NCBI GenBank assembly: GCA_964474045.1
Contig: CAYYRC010000002.1
Coordinates: 1-64,000 of the forward strand
Source of the DNA: JACJWR01 sp964474045
GTDB lineage: Bacteria > Actinomycetota > Actinomycetes > S36-B12 > UBA10799
Length of the DNA: 64,000 nt
Reading direction: 5' to 3'
Shown here: positions 56,026-63,755 of the stretch, in pieces
How positions within the stretch are numbered: position 1 is the stretch's first letter
Layout: every line of letters begins with the position of its first letter
Program-made: the position numbers and the translations under genes
Notes under the pieces: model-generated
Told to the model about the DNA's origin: nothing
The model's database searches: none
What the model saw: only the letters and a program-made list of their open reading frames with translations

Positions 56026-56754
56026 ATGGCTGATCGCCTGCGTCCCATCCTGATTGCACTGCTCACGGCGCTGGTCGCCGTTCCCGCTCTCGTGCTGGGC
56101 GCCGCCCCAGCCGCGCAGGCCGACTCTCAGTACTACCTCTACTGGTCGCTGTGGGAGGAGCAACCTGGCGGCCAGTGGCAGTTCAACGAGTCCGGCGCCG
56201 CAGCGCTGACGCCCGCCGACGGCGCGCTCAACGGCTGGCGGTTCGGCATCGGCGGCTTCGCCGCCCCGGACGTACGGGCACCGCGCACCACTGCCACGTT
56301 CGAGCAGATCTGCGGCAAGGACCCAGCCCCGGCGGGGCAGAAGAAGGTCGCCGAGGTGATCGATCCCGGCACGAGCGCAGACGCCCCGTCCGGCGTCACT
56401 CCCCCGCAGCCGCTGACCGCTTGCGCCACCGTGGCACAGGACGCGAACGCCGTCCAGGCGCTGCAGGCCGTGGCTCCCGTGCGCTACGAGAACGGGCTGG
56501 TGTGCGGCATCGAGGGCTATCCCGCCACCGGCTGCGGCGACCCCGCGCCGGCCGCCACCGCGGTGCCCGTCGACTCGCCCACCGAGATCGCCAGCCCGCA
56601 GGCGCAGGCCGCCGGTATCCCGTCGTCCTCGTCCTCGGAGACGTCCGGACCGCCCCCGGCCGTGATCGCGATCGCCGGGCTCGCCGCGGTCGTGGCCGTG
56701 GCGGCGGTGTTCATCGCCCGCAGGCGCAGCGGCAGCTCCGGCGACGGCAGCTGA
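56026..56754 (+). CDS. Membrane-anchored surface protein of the corrinoid ECF operon (SCO2325-like)
   Basis: 242 residues. Signal peptide (LIALLTALVAVPALVLGAAPAAQA), an extracellular domain with SQYYLYWSLWEEQPGGQWQFNESGA, three or four cysteines (CGKDP, TACATV, VCGIEG, GCGDP) and FGIGGFAAPDVRAPR, a Pro/Ser-rich stalk, a C-terminal membrane helix (AVIAIAGLAAVVAVAAVFIA) and a basic tail. The type is found at the head of B12-riboswitch ECF operons in actinobacteria. It may capture corrinoids at the surface for the transporter encoded downstream. First gene after the riboswitch; ecfT begins eight bases after its stop. Confidence 0.78.
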   Translation: MADRLRPILIALLTALVAVPALVLGAAPAAQADSQYYLYWSLWEEQPGGQWQFNESGAAALTPADGALNGWRFGIGGFAAPDVRAPRTTATFEQICGKDPAPAGQKKVAEVIDPGTSADAPSGVTPPQPLTACATVAQDANAVQALQAVAPVRYENGLVCGIEGYPATGCGDPAPAATAVPVDSPTEIASPQAQAAGIPSSSSSETSGPPPAVIAIAGLAAVVAVAAVFIARRRSGSSGDGS

Positions 56755-56762
56755 GCCCCGCC

Positions 56763-57911
56763 ATGGCCACCGCCACCGCCCCGGCCCGCCCGCTCGCGGG
56801 CGTGACCGTCCGGGGTCGGTGGCTGCACCCCGGCGCCTGGTGGCTATGGGCGATCGGCCTTGCCACGGCGGCCTCGCGCACCACCAACCCGGTCCTGCTG
56901 CTGCTGATCCTGGCGGTTGCCGGGACCGTCGTCGCCGCGCGGCGTCCGCAGGCGCCCTGGTCGCGGTCGTTCGGAGTGTTCCTGCGGATCGGGCTGATCA
57001 TCATCGCGGTGCGGGTCGTGTTCCAGGTCCTGTTGGGCCTGCCTCAGGGGAACACAGTGCTGGTGACCCTTCCTTCGGTGGACCTTCCGGGCTGGATGGC
57101 CGGGGTCCGCCTCGGCGGCATGGTGACGTGGGAGTCGATCGTCTACTCCGTCTACGACGGGCTGCGACTTGCGACCGTGCTGGCCTGCCTCGGGGCGGCA
57201 TCCTCGCTGGCCTCCCCATACCGGCTGCTCAAGGCGATGCCCGCGGCGCTCTATGAGGTTGGGGTGTCGCTGGTGGTCGCCCTGAGCTTCGCCCCCGCCC
57301 TGGTAGGTGACATCCAGCGGGTGCGCGCGGCACGCCGGCTGCGGGGCCGACCGACGAGCGGGCTTCGCGGCCTCACCGGCTCGGCGATGCCGGTCTTCGC
57401 CGGAGCACTGGACCGTTCCATCGCGCTGGCCGCGGCCATGGACTCCCGAGGCTACGGCCGGGCAGTCGACCTCAGCCCCCGCGAGCGGCGAACCACCGGC
57501 GCACTCGTGCTCGGCGGCCTCATCGGCGTGGGGCTGGGGCTCTATGCGCTGCTGGACGGTTCCGCGGCGTCGTACGCCGGGCTTCCGCTCCTCGTGCTGG
57601 GCGCGATAGCGGCCGTGCTCGGCCTCCTCCGCGGCGGGCGGCGCAACGGCCGCACCCGCTATCGACCGGACCCCTGGCGCTGGCCGGAGACGGTGACGGC
57701 TGCGGCGGGCCTGATGACGGCCGTTTCCGTGGTTCTGCAGAGCATCGTCGACCCGGGTGCGCTGGCTCCATCGATCAGCCCGCTGGAGTGGCCGCAGGTC
57801 CCCTGGATCGCCACGCTGGGCGTGCTCGTCGCGCTGCTCCCGGCATGGATCACACCGCCCCCGCCGTCGATCAGCGGACGCTCAGCGGCAACCGGGCCGG
57901 CCGCCTCATGA
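56763..57911 (+). CDS. ecfT: ECF transporter transmembrane component EcfT
   Basis: 382 residues with about six to eight membrane helices. The coupling helices carry the EcfT signatures RAARRLRGRPTSG and AMDSRGYGRAV that dock onto the two ATPase domains. LHPGAWWLWAIGLATAA at the N-terminus is typical of the CbiQ/EcfT family, and the protein has an extra C-terminal pair of helices. It forms the membrane scaffold of the corrinoid transporter. Stop overlaps the ATPase start (ATGA). Confidence 0.92.
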   Translation: MATATAPARPLAGVTVRGRWLHPGAWWLWAIGLATAASRTTNPVLLLLILAVAGTVVAARRPQAPWSRSFGVFLRIGLIIIAVRVVFQVLLGLPQGNTVLVTLPSVDLPGWMAGVRLGGMVTWESIVYSVYDGLRLATVLACLGAASSLASPYRLLKAMPAALYEVGVSLVVALSFAPALVGDIQRVRAARRLRGRPTSGLRGLTGSAMPVFAGALDRSIALAAAMDSRGYGRAVDLSPRERRTTGALVLGGLIGVGLGLYALLDGSAASYAGLPLLVLGAIAAVLGLLRGGRRNGRTRYRPDPWRWPETVTAAAGLMTAVSVVLQSIVDPGALAPSISPLEWPQVPWIATLGVLVALLPAWITPPPPSISGRSAATGPAAS

Positions 57912-59512
57912 TCGATTTCGACGCCGTCACCTTCACGTACGACGCCGCAGTCGCGCCGGTGCTCGAGGACGTGGACCTTCACATCGACGAGGGCGAGCTG
58001 TGCCTGGTCGTGGGGCCCACCGGCACGGGGAAGTCCACGCTGCTGCGGATGATGAACGGGCTGGTGCCGCACTTCACGGGGGGCGCCCTCAACGGACGGG
58101 TGCGGGTGGCCGGCCGCGATACCCGGGACCACCGGCCCCGCGACCTCGCCGACGTCATCGGCATGGTCATGCAGGACCCCATGAGCGGTTTCGTCACCGA
58201 CATGGTGGAGGACGAGCTCGCCTACGGCATGGAGTCCCTCGGCCTCCCCGGCGACGTGATGCGCAAGCGGGTGGAGGAGACGCTGGACCTGATGGGGCTG
58301 GCGGAGCTGCGCAACCGTCCGCTGCTGTCGCTGTCGGGGGGCCAGCGCCAGCGGGTGGCGATCGGCTCCGTGCTCACGACGCATCCGCGGGTCCTGGTGC
58401 TGGACGAGCCGACGTCCGCGCTCGACCCGGGCGCCGCCGAGGACGTGCTCGCGGCGCTGCAGCGCCTGGTGCACGACCTGGGACTCACCGTGGTGCTGGC
58501 CGAGCACCGTCTGGAGCGGGTCGTCCAGTACGCCGACCGCGTGGTGGTGCTCGAGGCCGACTCGGCACCGGCGGACGGCGAGCCCGCGGACATGATGGTC
58601 GACTCGCCGGTCGCGCCGCCGGTGGTGCAGCTCGGCCGCCTTGCCGGCTGGTCGCCGCTGCCGGTGTCGGTTCGCGACGCCCGACGAATGGCTGGTTCAC
58701 TGCGCTCCCGGCTGGCCGAGGTCCCGTCGGGGGCGCCTGTGGAGCTGCCGGGTCAGGTGGTGCTCGACTGCCGCGACCTGCGGGTGAGCTATGGACCCGT
58801 GCCGGCGCTGGAAGGCGCCTCGCTGGCGGTGCGCCGCGGTGCCGTAACCGCCCTGATGGGCCGCAACGGCGCCGGCAAGTCCACGCTGCTCAAATGTGCG
58901 GTGGGGCTGCTCCGGGCCGGCGGCGGCACCGTGACCGTTGATGGCGAGGACCCGGCCTCGTGGAGCGGCCGACAGGTCCTCGCGCACGTGGGGTTCGTGC
59001 CGCAGGAGCCGGCCGACCTGCTGTGCGAGGAGTCGGTGGCTGAGGAGTGCCGAGCCGGCGATCGCGATGCGGAGCTGCCGGCGGGCACGACGGCCGCGCT
59101 GCTGGCCGAGCTGGCCCCCGAGATCGGAGCCGGGCAGCATCCGCGGGATCTCTCCGAGGGGCAGCGGCTGTGCCTGGTGCTGTCGATCGTGCTGGCGGCT
59201 CGTCCGCCGCTGCTGCTGCTCGACGAACCCACGCGGGGGCTGGACTACCGCTCCAAGGCCCGGCTGGTGCGGATTCTGCGCGGCCGTGCCGCCGGCGGCA
59301 CGGCTGTGCTCATGGCCAGCCACGACGTCGAACTGGTGGCCGAGGTGGCCGACCGCGTCGTCATGTTGGCTGACGGGCAGATCGTCGCGGAGGGGCCGAC
59401 GGCCGACATCGTGACGGCCTCGCCCATCTTCGCGCCACAGGTCGCCAAGGTCTTGGCACCGGAGCGATGGCTCACGGTCGAGTCCGTCGCCCAAGCCTTG
59501 GTCGCAGGATGA
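57908..59512 (+). CDS. ecfA: Fused EcfA-EcfA' ATPase of the ECF corrinoid transporter
   Basis: 534 residues with two ABC domains in one chain. Domain 1 (1-240): Walker A GPTGTGKST, Q-loop VMQDPMSGF, signature LSGGQRQR, Walker B VLVLDEPTSALD, switch His in LAEHRLE. Domain 2 (285-534): Walker A GRNGAGKST, Q-loop VPQEPADLL, signature DLSEGQRL (the second position is divergent from the usual SGG), Walker B LLLLDEPTRGLD, switch His in ASHDVE. It powers uptake by the adjacent EcfT and S component. ATGA overlaps join it on both sides. Confidence 0.93.
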   Translation: MIDFDAVTFTYDAAVAPVLEDVDLHIDEGELCLVVGPTGTGKSTLLRMMNGLVPHFTGGALNGRVRVAGRDTRDHRPRDLADVIGMVMQDPMSGFVTDMVEDELAYGMESLGLPGDVMRKRVEETLDLMGLAELRNRPLLSLSGGQRQRVAIGSVLTTHPRVLVLDEPTSALDPGAAEDVLAALQRLVHDLGLTVVLAEHRLERVVQYADRVVVLEADSAPADGEPADMMVDSPVAPPVVQLGRLAGWSPLPVSVRDARRMAGSLRSRLAEVPSGAPVELPGQVVLDCRDLRVSYGPVPALEGASLAVRRGAVTALMGRNGAGKSTLLKCAVGLLRAGGGTVTVDGEDPASWSGRQVLAHVGFVPQEPADLLCEESVAEECRAGDRDAELPAGTTAALLAELAPEIGAGQHPRDLSEGQRLCLVLSIVLAARPPLLLLDEPTRGLDYRSKARLVRILRGRAAGGTAVLMASHDVELVAEVADRVVMLADGQIVAEGPTADIVTASPIFAPQVAKVLAPERWLTVESVAQALVAG

Positions 59513-60348
59513 GCACGACCCACGCGGACCCCGCACCGCAGACGCGCACGGCGGGTCGACCGGGGGCCCTGCGCGGCCGTTCGGCGCTTGTGCTGGCCGG
59601 GGTGACCATGGTGGGGCTGGTGGCGTTCTTCTGGCCGTTCCTGGCCGATCCGGGCAGCGCGGCGCTGGGCCACGCGTCCGACGCCCCCTGGGTGTTCGCC
59701 GTGCTGCTCCCGCTGCTGCTCGCACTGGTGCTGGCCGAGCTCGCCGACGGCGCCCTGGACTCGCGCGGGATCGCCATGCTGGGGGTGCTGTCGGCAGTCG
59801 CCGCCGCCCTGCGGCCGATCGGCGCCGGGACGGTCGGGTTCGAGCCGATCTGGGTTGTGATCATCCTGGGCGGCAGGGCGCTCGGTCCAGGTTTCGGCTT
59901 CCTGCTGGGCAATATCTCGCTGTTCGCCTCGGCGATGCTGACCGGTGGCGTCGGGCCGTGGCTGCCGTTCCAGATGATCGCCGCCGGCTGGCTGGGCTTC
60001 GGCGCCGGCTGCCTGCCCGGCGCGTCGCGCCGGGTGGAACCCTGGCTGGTGGCCGCCTACGGCGCGGTCGCGTCGATCCTCTACGGATTCCTGCTCAACC
60101 TCTGGTTCTGGCCCTGGGCGGCCGGAGCGCAGAGCCAGCTCTCGTTCGACCCGAGCGCGAGCGTCATGACGAACCTGCACCACTGGCTGCTCTTCAACGC
60201 CGCGACATCGCTGGGCTACGACCTGCCCCGGGCAGTGGTGGTGAGCGTCCTGCTGGCGCTGACCGCGCGGCCAGTGCTGGCCGCGCTGCGCCGCGCCACC
60301 CGACGGGCCGCCTTCGACCGCCCCATCGTCTTCCAGGCCCCGACATGA
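59509..60348 (+). CDS. ECF transporter S component, predicted corrinoid-specific (CbrT-like)
   Basis: 279 residues. A 35-residue polar N-terminus precedes about seven membrane helices; the core AALRPIGAGTVGFEPIWVVIILGGRALGPGFGFLLGNISLFASAMLTGG (here shortened to FEPIWVVIILGGRALG and GFGFLLGNISLFASA) and GPWLPFQMIAAGWLGFGAG are typical of S components of the cobalamin-related group. Substrate assignment to cobalamin or cobinamide rests on the riboswitch and on the CobU/T/S genes that follow. ATGA overlaps connect it to the ATPase gene and to the MBL-CobU gene. Confidence 0.87.
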   Translation: MSTTHADPAPQTRTAGRPGALRGRSALVLAGVTMVGLVAFFWPFLADPGSAALGHASDAPWVFAVLLPLLLALVLAELADGALDSRGIAMLGVLSAVAAALRPIGAGTVGFEPIWVVIILGGRALGPGFGFLLGNISLFASAMLTGGVGPWLPFQMIAAGWLGFGAGCLPGASRRVEPWLVAAYGAVASILYGFLLNLWFWPWAAGAQSQLSFDPSASVMTNLHHWLLFNAATSLGYDLPRAVVVSVLLALTARPVLAALRRATRRAAFDRPIVFQAPT

Positions 60349-61835
60349 GGGTCACGGTGCTGGGCACCGGCGCCGCCGACGGCGTCCCGCAGCCCTTCTG
60401 CCGGTGCGACACCTGCGCCGACGCCCGCGCCCGCGGTCAGGTGCGCGCGCCCGGCGGGGTCCTCATCGACTCCACGCTCCTGGTAGACCCCGCTCCCGCT
60501 GTGGGGGCGGCGGCGGCCCGGGCAGGGGTCGACCTGAGCCAGGTGACCACGATCGCCATCAGCCACGGCCACGCCGACCACTGGGATCCGGCGATCCTGC
60601 TGTTCCGGCAGTGGATCGCCGACGGCAACGGGCCGGGAGCACTGCCGCCGCTGCGCGTCATCGGGCCCGCGGCGGTGATCGCCAGCGCCGCGGACTGGGT
60701 GGCCCCCGGGGGATCGGTGGAGTTCCTGCCTGCCGTCGCCGGCGGCTGCTGGCAGCTGGACGGGCTGACCTTGCGGGCGATCACCAGCACCCACGGCCTA
60801 GTCTCGGCACCTGGTTCCGAGGCCGACCCGGTCGCCGCGGCCGCGGTGCTGTTCGACGTCCGCGACGCCCACGGCACCGCCGTCCTCTATGCCGCCGACA
60901 CCGGCCCGCCCGATGCCGACCTGCTCGGCGACGTCGCCGGGGCCTCCTACGACTTGGCGCTGGTGGAGCTCACCTTCGGCGCCTCGGGCCCCACCACTGC
61001 CGGGCACCTCGACCACGCCACGTTCCCCCGCGCCCTGGCGGAACTGCGTCGCGTGGGCGCCATCAACGCCGACACCGACGTCGTGGCCATCCATCTGAGC
61101 CATCACCACCCGCCCGCGCCCGCGCTGCACGCCGCCCTCGCGAGCTGGGGCGCACGCGCGGTAGCGGACGGCACCACGCTGGAGCCGCTCGCTGAGACCG
61201 CCCCCCGTGCCGCCGACACCCTCACCTCCACGACAAACCGCACGACCCTCGTCACCGGCGGTGCCCGCTCGGGAAAGTCCACCTTCGCCGAGCAACTGGC
61301 GGGCAACGCGTCGGACGTGCTCTACCTGGCGACAGGCTGGCCGCGCGGCGCCCTGGGCGACGACGACTGGGATGAACGGCTGGCTGCCCACGTGGCCCGG
61401 CGACCCTCACGCTGGCGCACGCGGGAGTGGTCCGCGATGTCACCGGCGGACCTGGGTGCCGCGCTGACGGCGGCGCCGCCCGGCTCGACGGTGATCATCG
61501 ACTGCCTGGCCCTGTGGCTCACGCGACTCATCGATGCCGTGGCGGGCTGGGATGAGGCAGCAGGACTCGGCACGGGGTCCGCTGCCGCCACGACGGTGAC
61601 GGACGGGTGCGAGGCGCTGCTGGCAGGCCTGGCAACCACGGCGGCGGGGCACGTCATCATGGTCACCAACGAGGTCGGCTCCGGCGTGGTGCCGGCGACG
61701 GCCTCTGGTCGGTTCTTCCGTGACCAGCTCGGTCGAGTCAATGCGCGAGTCGCCGGACTCTGCAGCGAGGTCTACCTCGTCGTGGCCGGCCGTGCCCTGC
61801 CACTCACGGCCCCCTACCAGGAGTTCCATGGCTGA
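60345..61835 (+). CDS. cobU: Metallo-beta-lactamase-fold / CobU fusion: adenosylcobinamide kinase-guanylyltransferase
   Basis: 496 residues, two enzymes in one chain. Residues 1-290 are a PhnP-like metallo-beta-lactamase domain: MRVTVLGTGAADG, a cysteine site QPFCRCDTCADAR, the metal motif SHGHADHWD, YAADTGPP, and HLSHHHPP. Residues 300-496 are CobU: P-loop VTGGARSGKS, YLATGWPRG, IDCLALWLT, VTNEVGSGVVP and GRFFRDQLGRVN. CobU phosphorylates adenosylcobinamide and transfers GMP. The MBL domain could hydrolyse a phosphodiester or cyclic phosphate linked to corrinoid remodelling, but its substrate is unknown. Overlaps the S-component gene (ATGA) and cobT (8 bp). Confidence 0.9.
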   Translation: MRVTVLGTGAADGVPQPFCRCDTCADARARGQVRAPGGVLIDSTLLVDPAPAVGAAAARAGVDLSQVTTIAISHGHADHWDPAILLFRQWIADGNGPGALPPLRVIGPAAVIASAADWVAPGGSVEFLPAVAGGCWQLDGLTLRAITSTHGLVSAPGSEADPVAAAAVLFDVRDAHGTAVLYAADTGPPDADLLGDVAGASYDLALVELTFGASGPTTAGHLDHATFPRALAELRRVGAINADTDVVAIHLSHHHPPAPALHAALASWGARAVADGTTLEPLAETAPRAADTLTSTTNRTTLVTGGARSGKSTFAEQLAGNASDVLYLATGWPRGALGDDDWDERLAAHVARRPSRWRTREWSAMSPADLGAALTAAPPGSTVIIDCLALWLTRLIDAVAGWDEAAGLGTGSAAATTVTDGCEALLAGLATTAAGHVIMVTNEVGSGVVPATASGRFFRDQLGRVNARVAGLCSEVYLVVAGRALPLTAPYQEFHG

Positions 61836-62916
61836 CCGAATCGACCTCGACGCCCTGCGAGCAGCGATCACCGCGCCAGACGAGTCCGCGCGGGACGCCG
61901 CCAAAGCCCGCCAGGCCGTCCTCACCAAGCCCGCCGGCTCCCTCGGCCGGCTGGAGGACCTGTCGATCTGGTTGGCGGCAGTGCAGGGCACCTGTCCCCC
62001 GTCGGTACCGCACAGCCCCCGGCTGGTGATCTTCGCCGGCGACCACGGGATCGTGGGCGCCGCGGGCACCTCGGCCTATCCGCCCGAGGTGACGGCCCAG
62101 ATGGTGCTCAACTTCCTCGCGGGCGGCGCGGCGGCGAACGTTCTGGCGCGAGCGGTCGGGGTTCAGGTTCGCGTGCTCGACATAGCCGTCGATACTGACT
62201 GGGCGGGTAGCAGCGTCCCAGCGGGCCTGACGCGCCACAAGGTCCGGCGGAGCTCAGGACCCATCGACCGTGCCGATGCGCTCAGCCGCGCCGACGCTGA
62301 GCGCGCATTCAACTCCGGCCGCACGATCGCCGACGAGGAGGTCGACTCCGGGGCCGACCTGTTGATTGCAGGCGACATGGGCATCGGCAACACCACTGCG
62401 GCGTCGGCCCTGGTGGCCGCGCTGACCGGACGCGGCCCCGTCGAGGTGGTGGGCCGGGGCACCGGGATCGATGATGACACCTGGATGCGCAAGTGCGCCG
62501 CCGTCCGCGATGCCCTGTACCGATCGCGGGGCGTCGGCGCCGATCCGATCGATCTGCTGGCCAGCCTGGGTGGGGCCGATCTGGCGGCGATGGCGGGGTT
62601 CCTGACGCAGGCCGCGGTGCGCGGCGTCCCGGTGATCCTGGACGGGGCGGTGGTGGGCGCGGCCGCCCTGGTGGCGGCCACCGCCGCCCCCGCAGCCACG
62701 GACTGGTGGCTTGCCGGGCACAAGTCGGTGGAGCCTTCCCACCGCTTCGCCCTGGAGCGCCTGCAACTGGAGCCGATCATCGACTACGGGATGCGGCTGG
62801 GCGAAGGGACGGGAGCCCTCGTGGCCCTCGGCGTCCTCAACGCGGCCGCGGCGACGTTGGCGGAGATGGCCACGTTCGAGGACGCCGGCGTGTCAGGGCC
62901 AGCCGATGACCGCTGA
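61828..62916 (+). CDS. cobT: Nicotinate-nucleotide--dimethylbenzimidazole phosphoribosyltransferase
   Basis: 362 residues. KPAGSLGRLEDLSIWLA, LVIFAGDHGIVGAAGTSAYPPEVT, AGDMGIGNTTAASAL, VVGRGTGIDD and the C-terminal RLGEGTGALVAL with the catalytic glutamate define CobT, which activates the lower-ligand base (usually dimethylbenzimidazole) as its ribotide. Its start lies eight bases inside the cobU end (ATGGCTGA overlap) and its stop overlaps the cobS start, so the three genes are translationally coupled. Position corresponds to Rv2207. Confidence 0.95.
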   Translation: MADRIDLDALRAAITAPDESARDAAKARQAVLTKPAGSLGRLEDLSIWLAAVQGTCPPSVPHSPRLVIFAGDHGIVGAAGTSAYPPEVTAQMVLNFLAGGAAANVLARAVGVQVRVLDIAVDTDWAGSSVPAGLTRHKVRRSSGPIDRADALSRADAERAFNSGRTIADEEVDSGADLLIAGDMGIGNTTAASALVAALTGRGPVEVVGRGTGIDDDTWMRKCAAVRDALYRSRGVGADPIDLLASLGGADLAAMAGFLTQAAVRGVPVILDGAVVGAAALVAATAAPAATDWWLAGHKSVEPSHRFALERLQLEPIIDYGMRLGEGTGALVALGVLNAAAATLAEMATFEDAGVSGPADDR

Positions 62917-63739
62917 GCATCTGACCTCAGCGGCGCAGCCCGCGAGCACACGGCTGGATGGCGCCCTGCTTGGGGCTGGGACATTCACTGCCATCCGGGT
63001 ACCGCCGCCGCGACGGGTGGATGCCGCAGCCGGCGAGGTGGCGATGCTGACGGCTCCCATCTGGGGGCTGATCGTCGGTCTGTGTGCAGGGGCTGCAGGA
63101 TGCGCGGTCACGTTGGTGGCCGGGTGGACGGGTAACGCCTCGCCGCTCACGGCACTCCTGGCGGGCGTGGCCGCCGTCGCCGGAGGTGCCTGGATCACCC
63201 GTGGCCTGCATCTGGACGGCCTAGCCGACGTCGCCGACGCCCTCGCGTCCGCACGTCGGGGGGCCGCAGGGCTGGAGGTCATGCGCGATCCGCGCATCGG
63301 GGCGCTCGGCGCCGTCTCCCTCGGCCTGGCGATTCTGGCGCAGGCGGTGGCCCTCGGGGCGCTTTTCGCCAGCGGGAGGGGCCTGGTGGCCGCCGTGGCG
63401 GTGGCCGTCATGGCTCGGGCGCCGCTGGCGCTGCTCGTGCGCCGAGGGACACCAGCCGACGACAGCGGCCTGGGCCGCACCGTGGTTGGTTCCACTCGCC
63501 CTCTGTCGGCCACGCTCTCGGGCGCCCTTGCGACCATGGTCGCGGTCGCCTTGTTGGTGAACGTGGGCGGCATCGGATTGTCGGCAGCGGCGGCCGCGGC
63601 GGCGGCCGCCTGGCTGTGCGCGCTCGGGGTGCGGCGCGCCGCTCTCCGCAGGTTCGATGCCCTCACGGGCGATGCCCTCGGAGCGGCGATCGAGTTCGGG
63701 TGCACAGCCGCCCTGCTGGTGCTGGCGGTCGCCGGCTGA
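62906..63739 (+). CDS. cobS: Adenosylcobinamide-GDP ribazoletransferase (cobalamin synthase)
   Basis: 277 residues, mostly membrane-embedded. The active-site motif TRGLHLDGLADVADAL with acidic residues, RDPRIGALGAVSLGLA and the C-terminal FDALTGDALGAAIEFG are hallmarks of CobS, which joins adenosylcobinamide-GDP to the lower-ligand ribotide, the last assembly step. Starts 11 bases before the cobT stop. It ends the riboswitch operon; the next gene, gcvT, faces it 16 bp away. Confidence 0.94.
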   Translation: MTAEHLTSAAQPASTRLDGALLGAGTFTAIRVPPPRRVDAAAGEVAMLTAPIWGLIVGLCAGAAGCAVTLVAGWTGNASPLTALLAGVAAVAGGAWITRGLHLDGLADVADALASARRGAAGLEVMRDPRIGALGAVSLGLAILAQAVALGALFASGRGLVAAVAVAVMARAPLALLVRRGTPADDSGLGRTVVGSTRPLSATLSGALATMVAVALLVNVGGIGLSAAAAAAAAAWLCALGVRRAALRRFDALTGDALGAAIEFGCTAALLVLAVAG

Positions 63740-63755
63740 CGCGATCCGCCGGCGA

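Noticed and set aside
56026..56754. LPXTG sortase anchor in the ECF surface protein
   Set aside because: The C-terminus has a membrane helix and basic tail but no LPXTG-like motif before it; a simple transmembrane anchor explains it.
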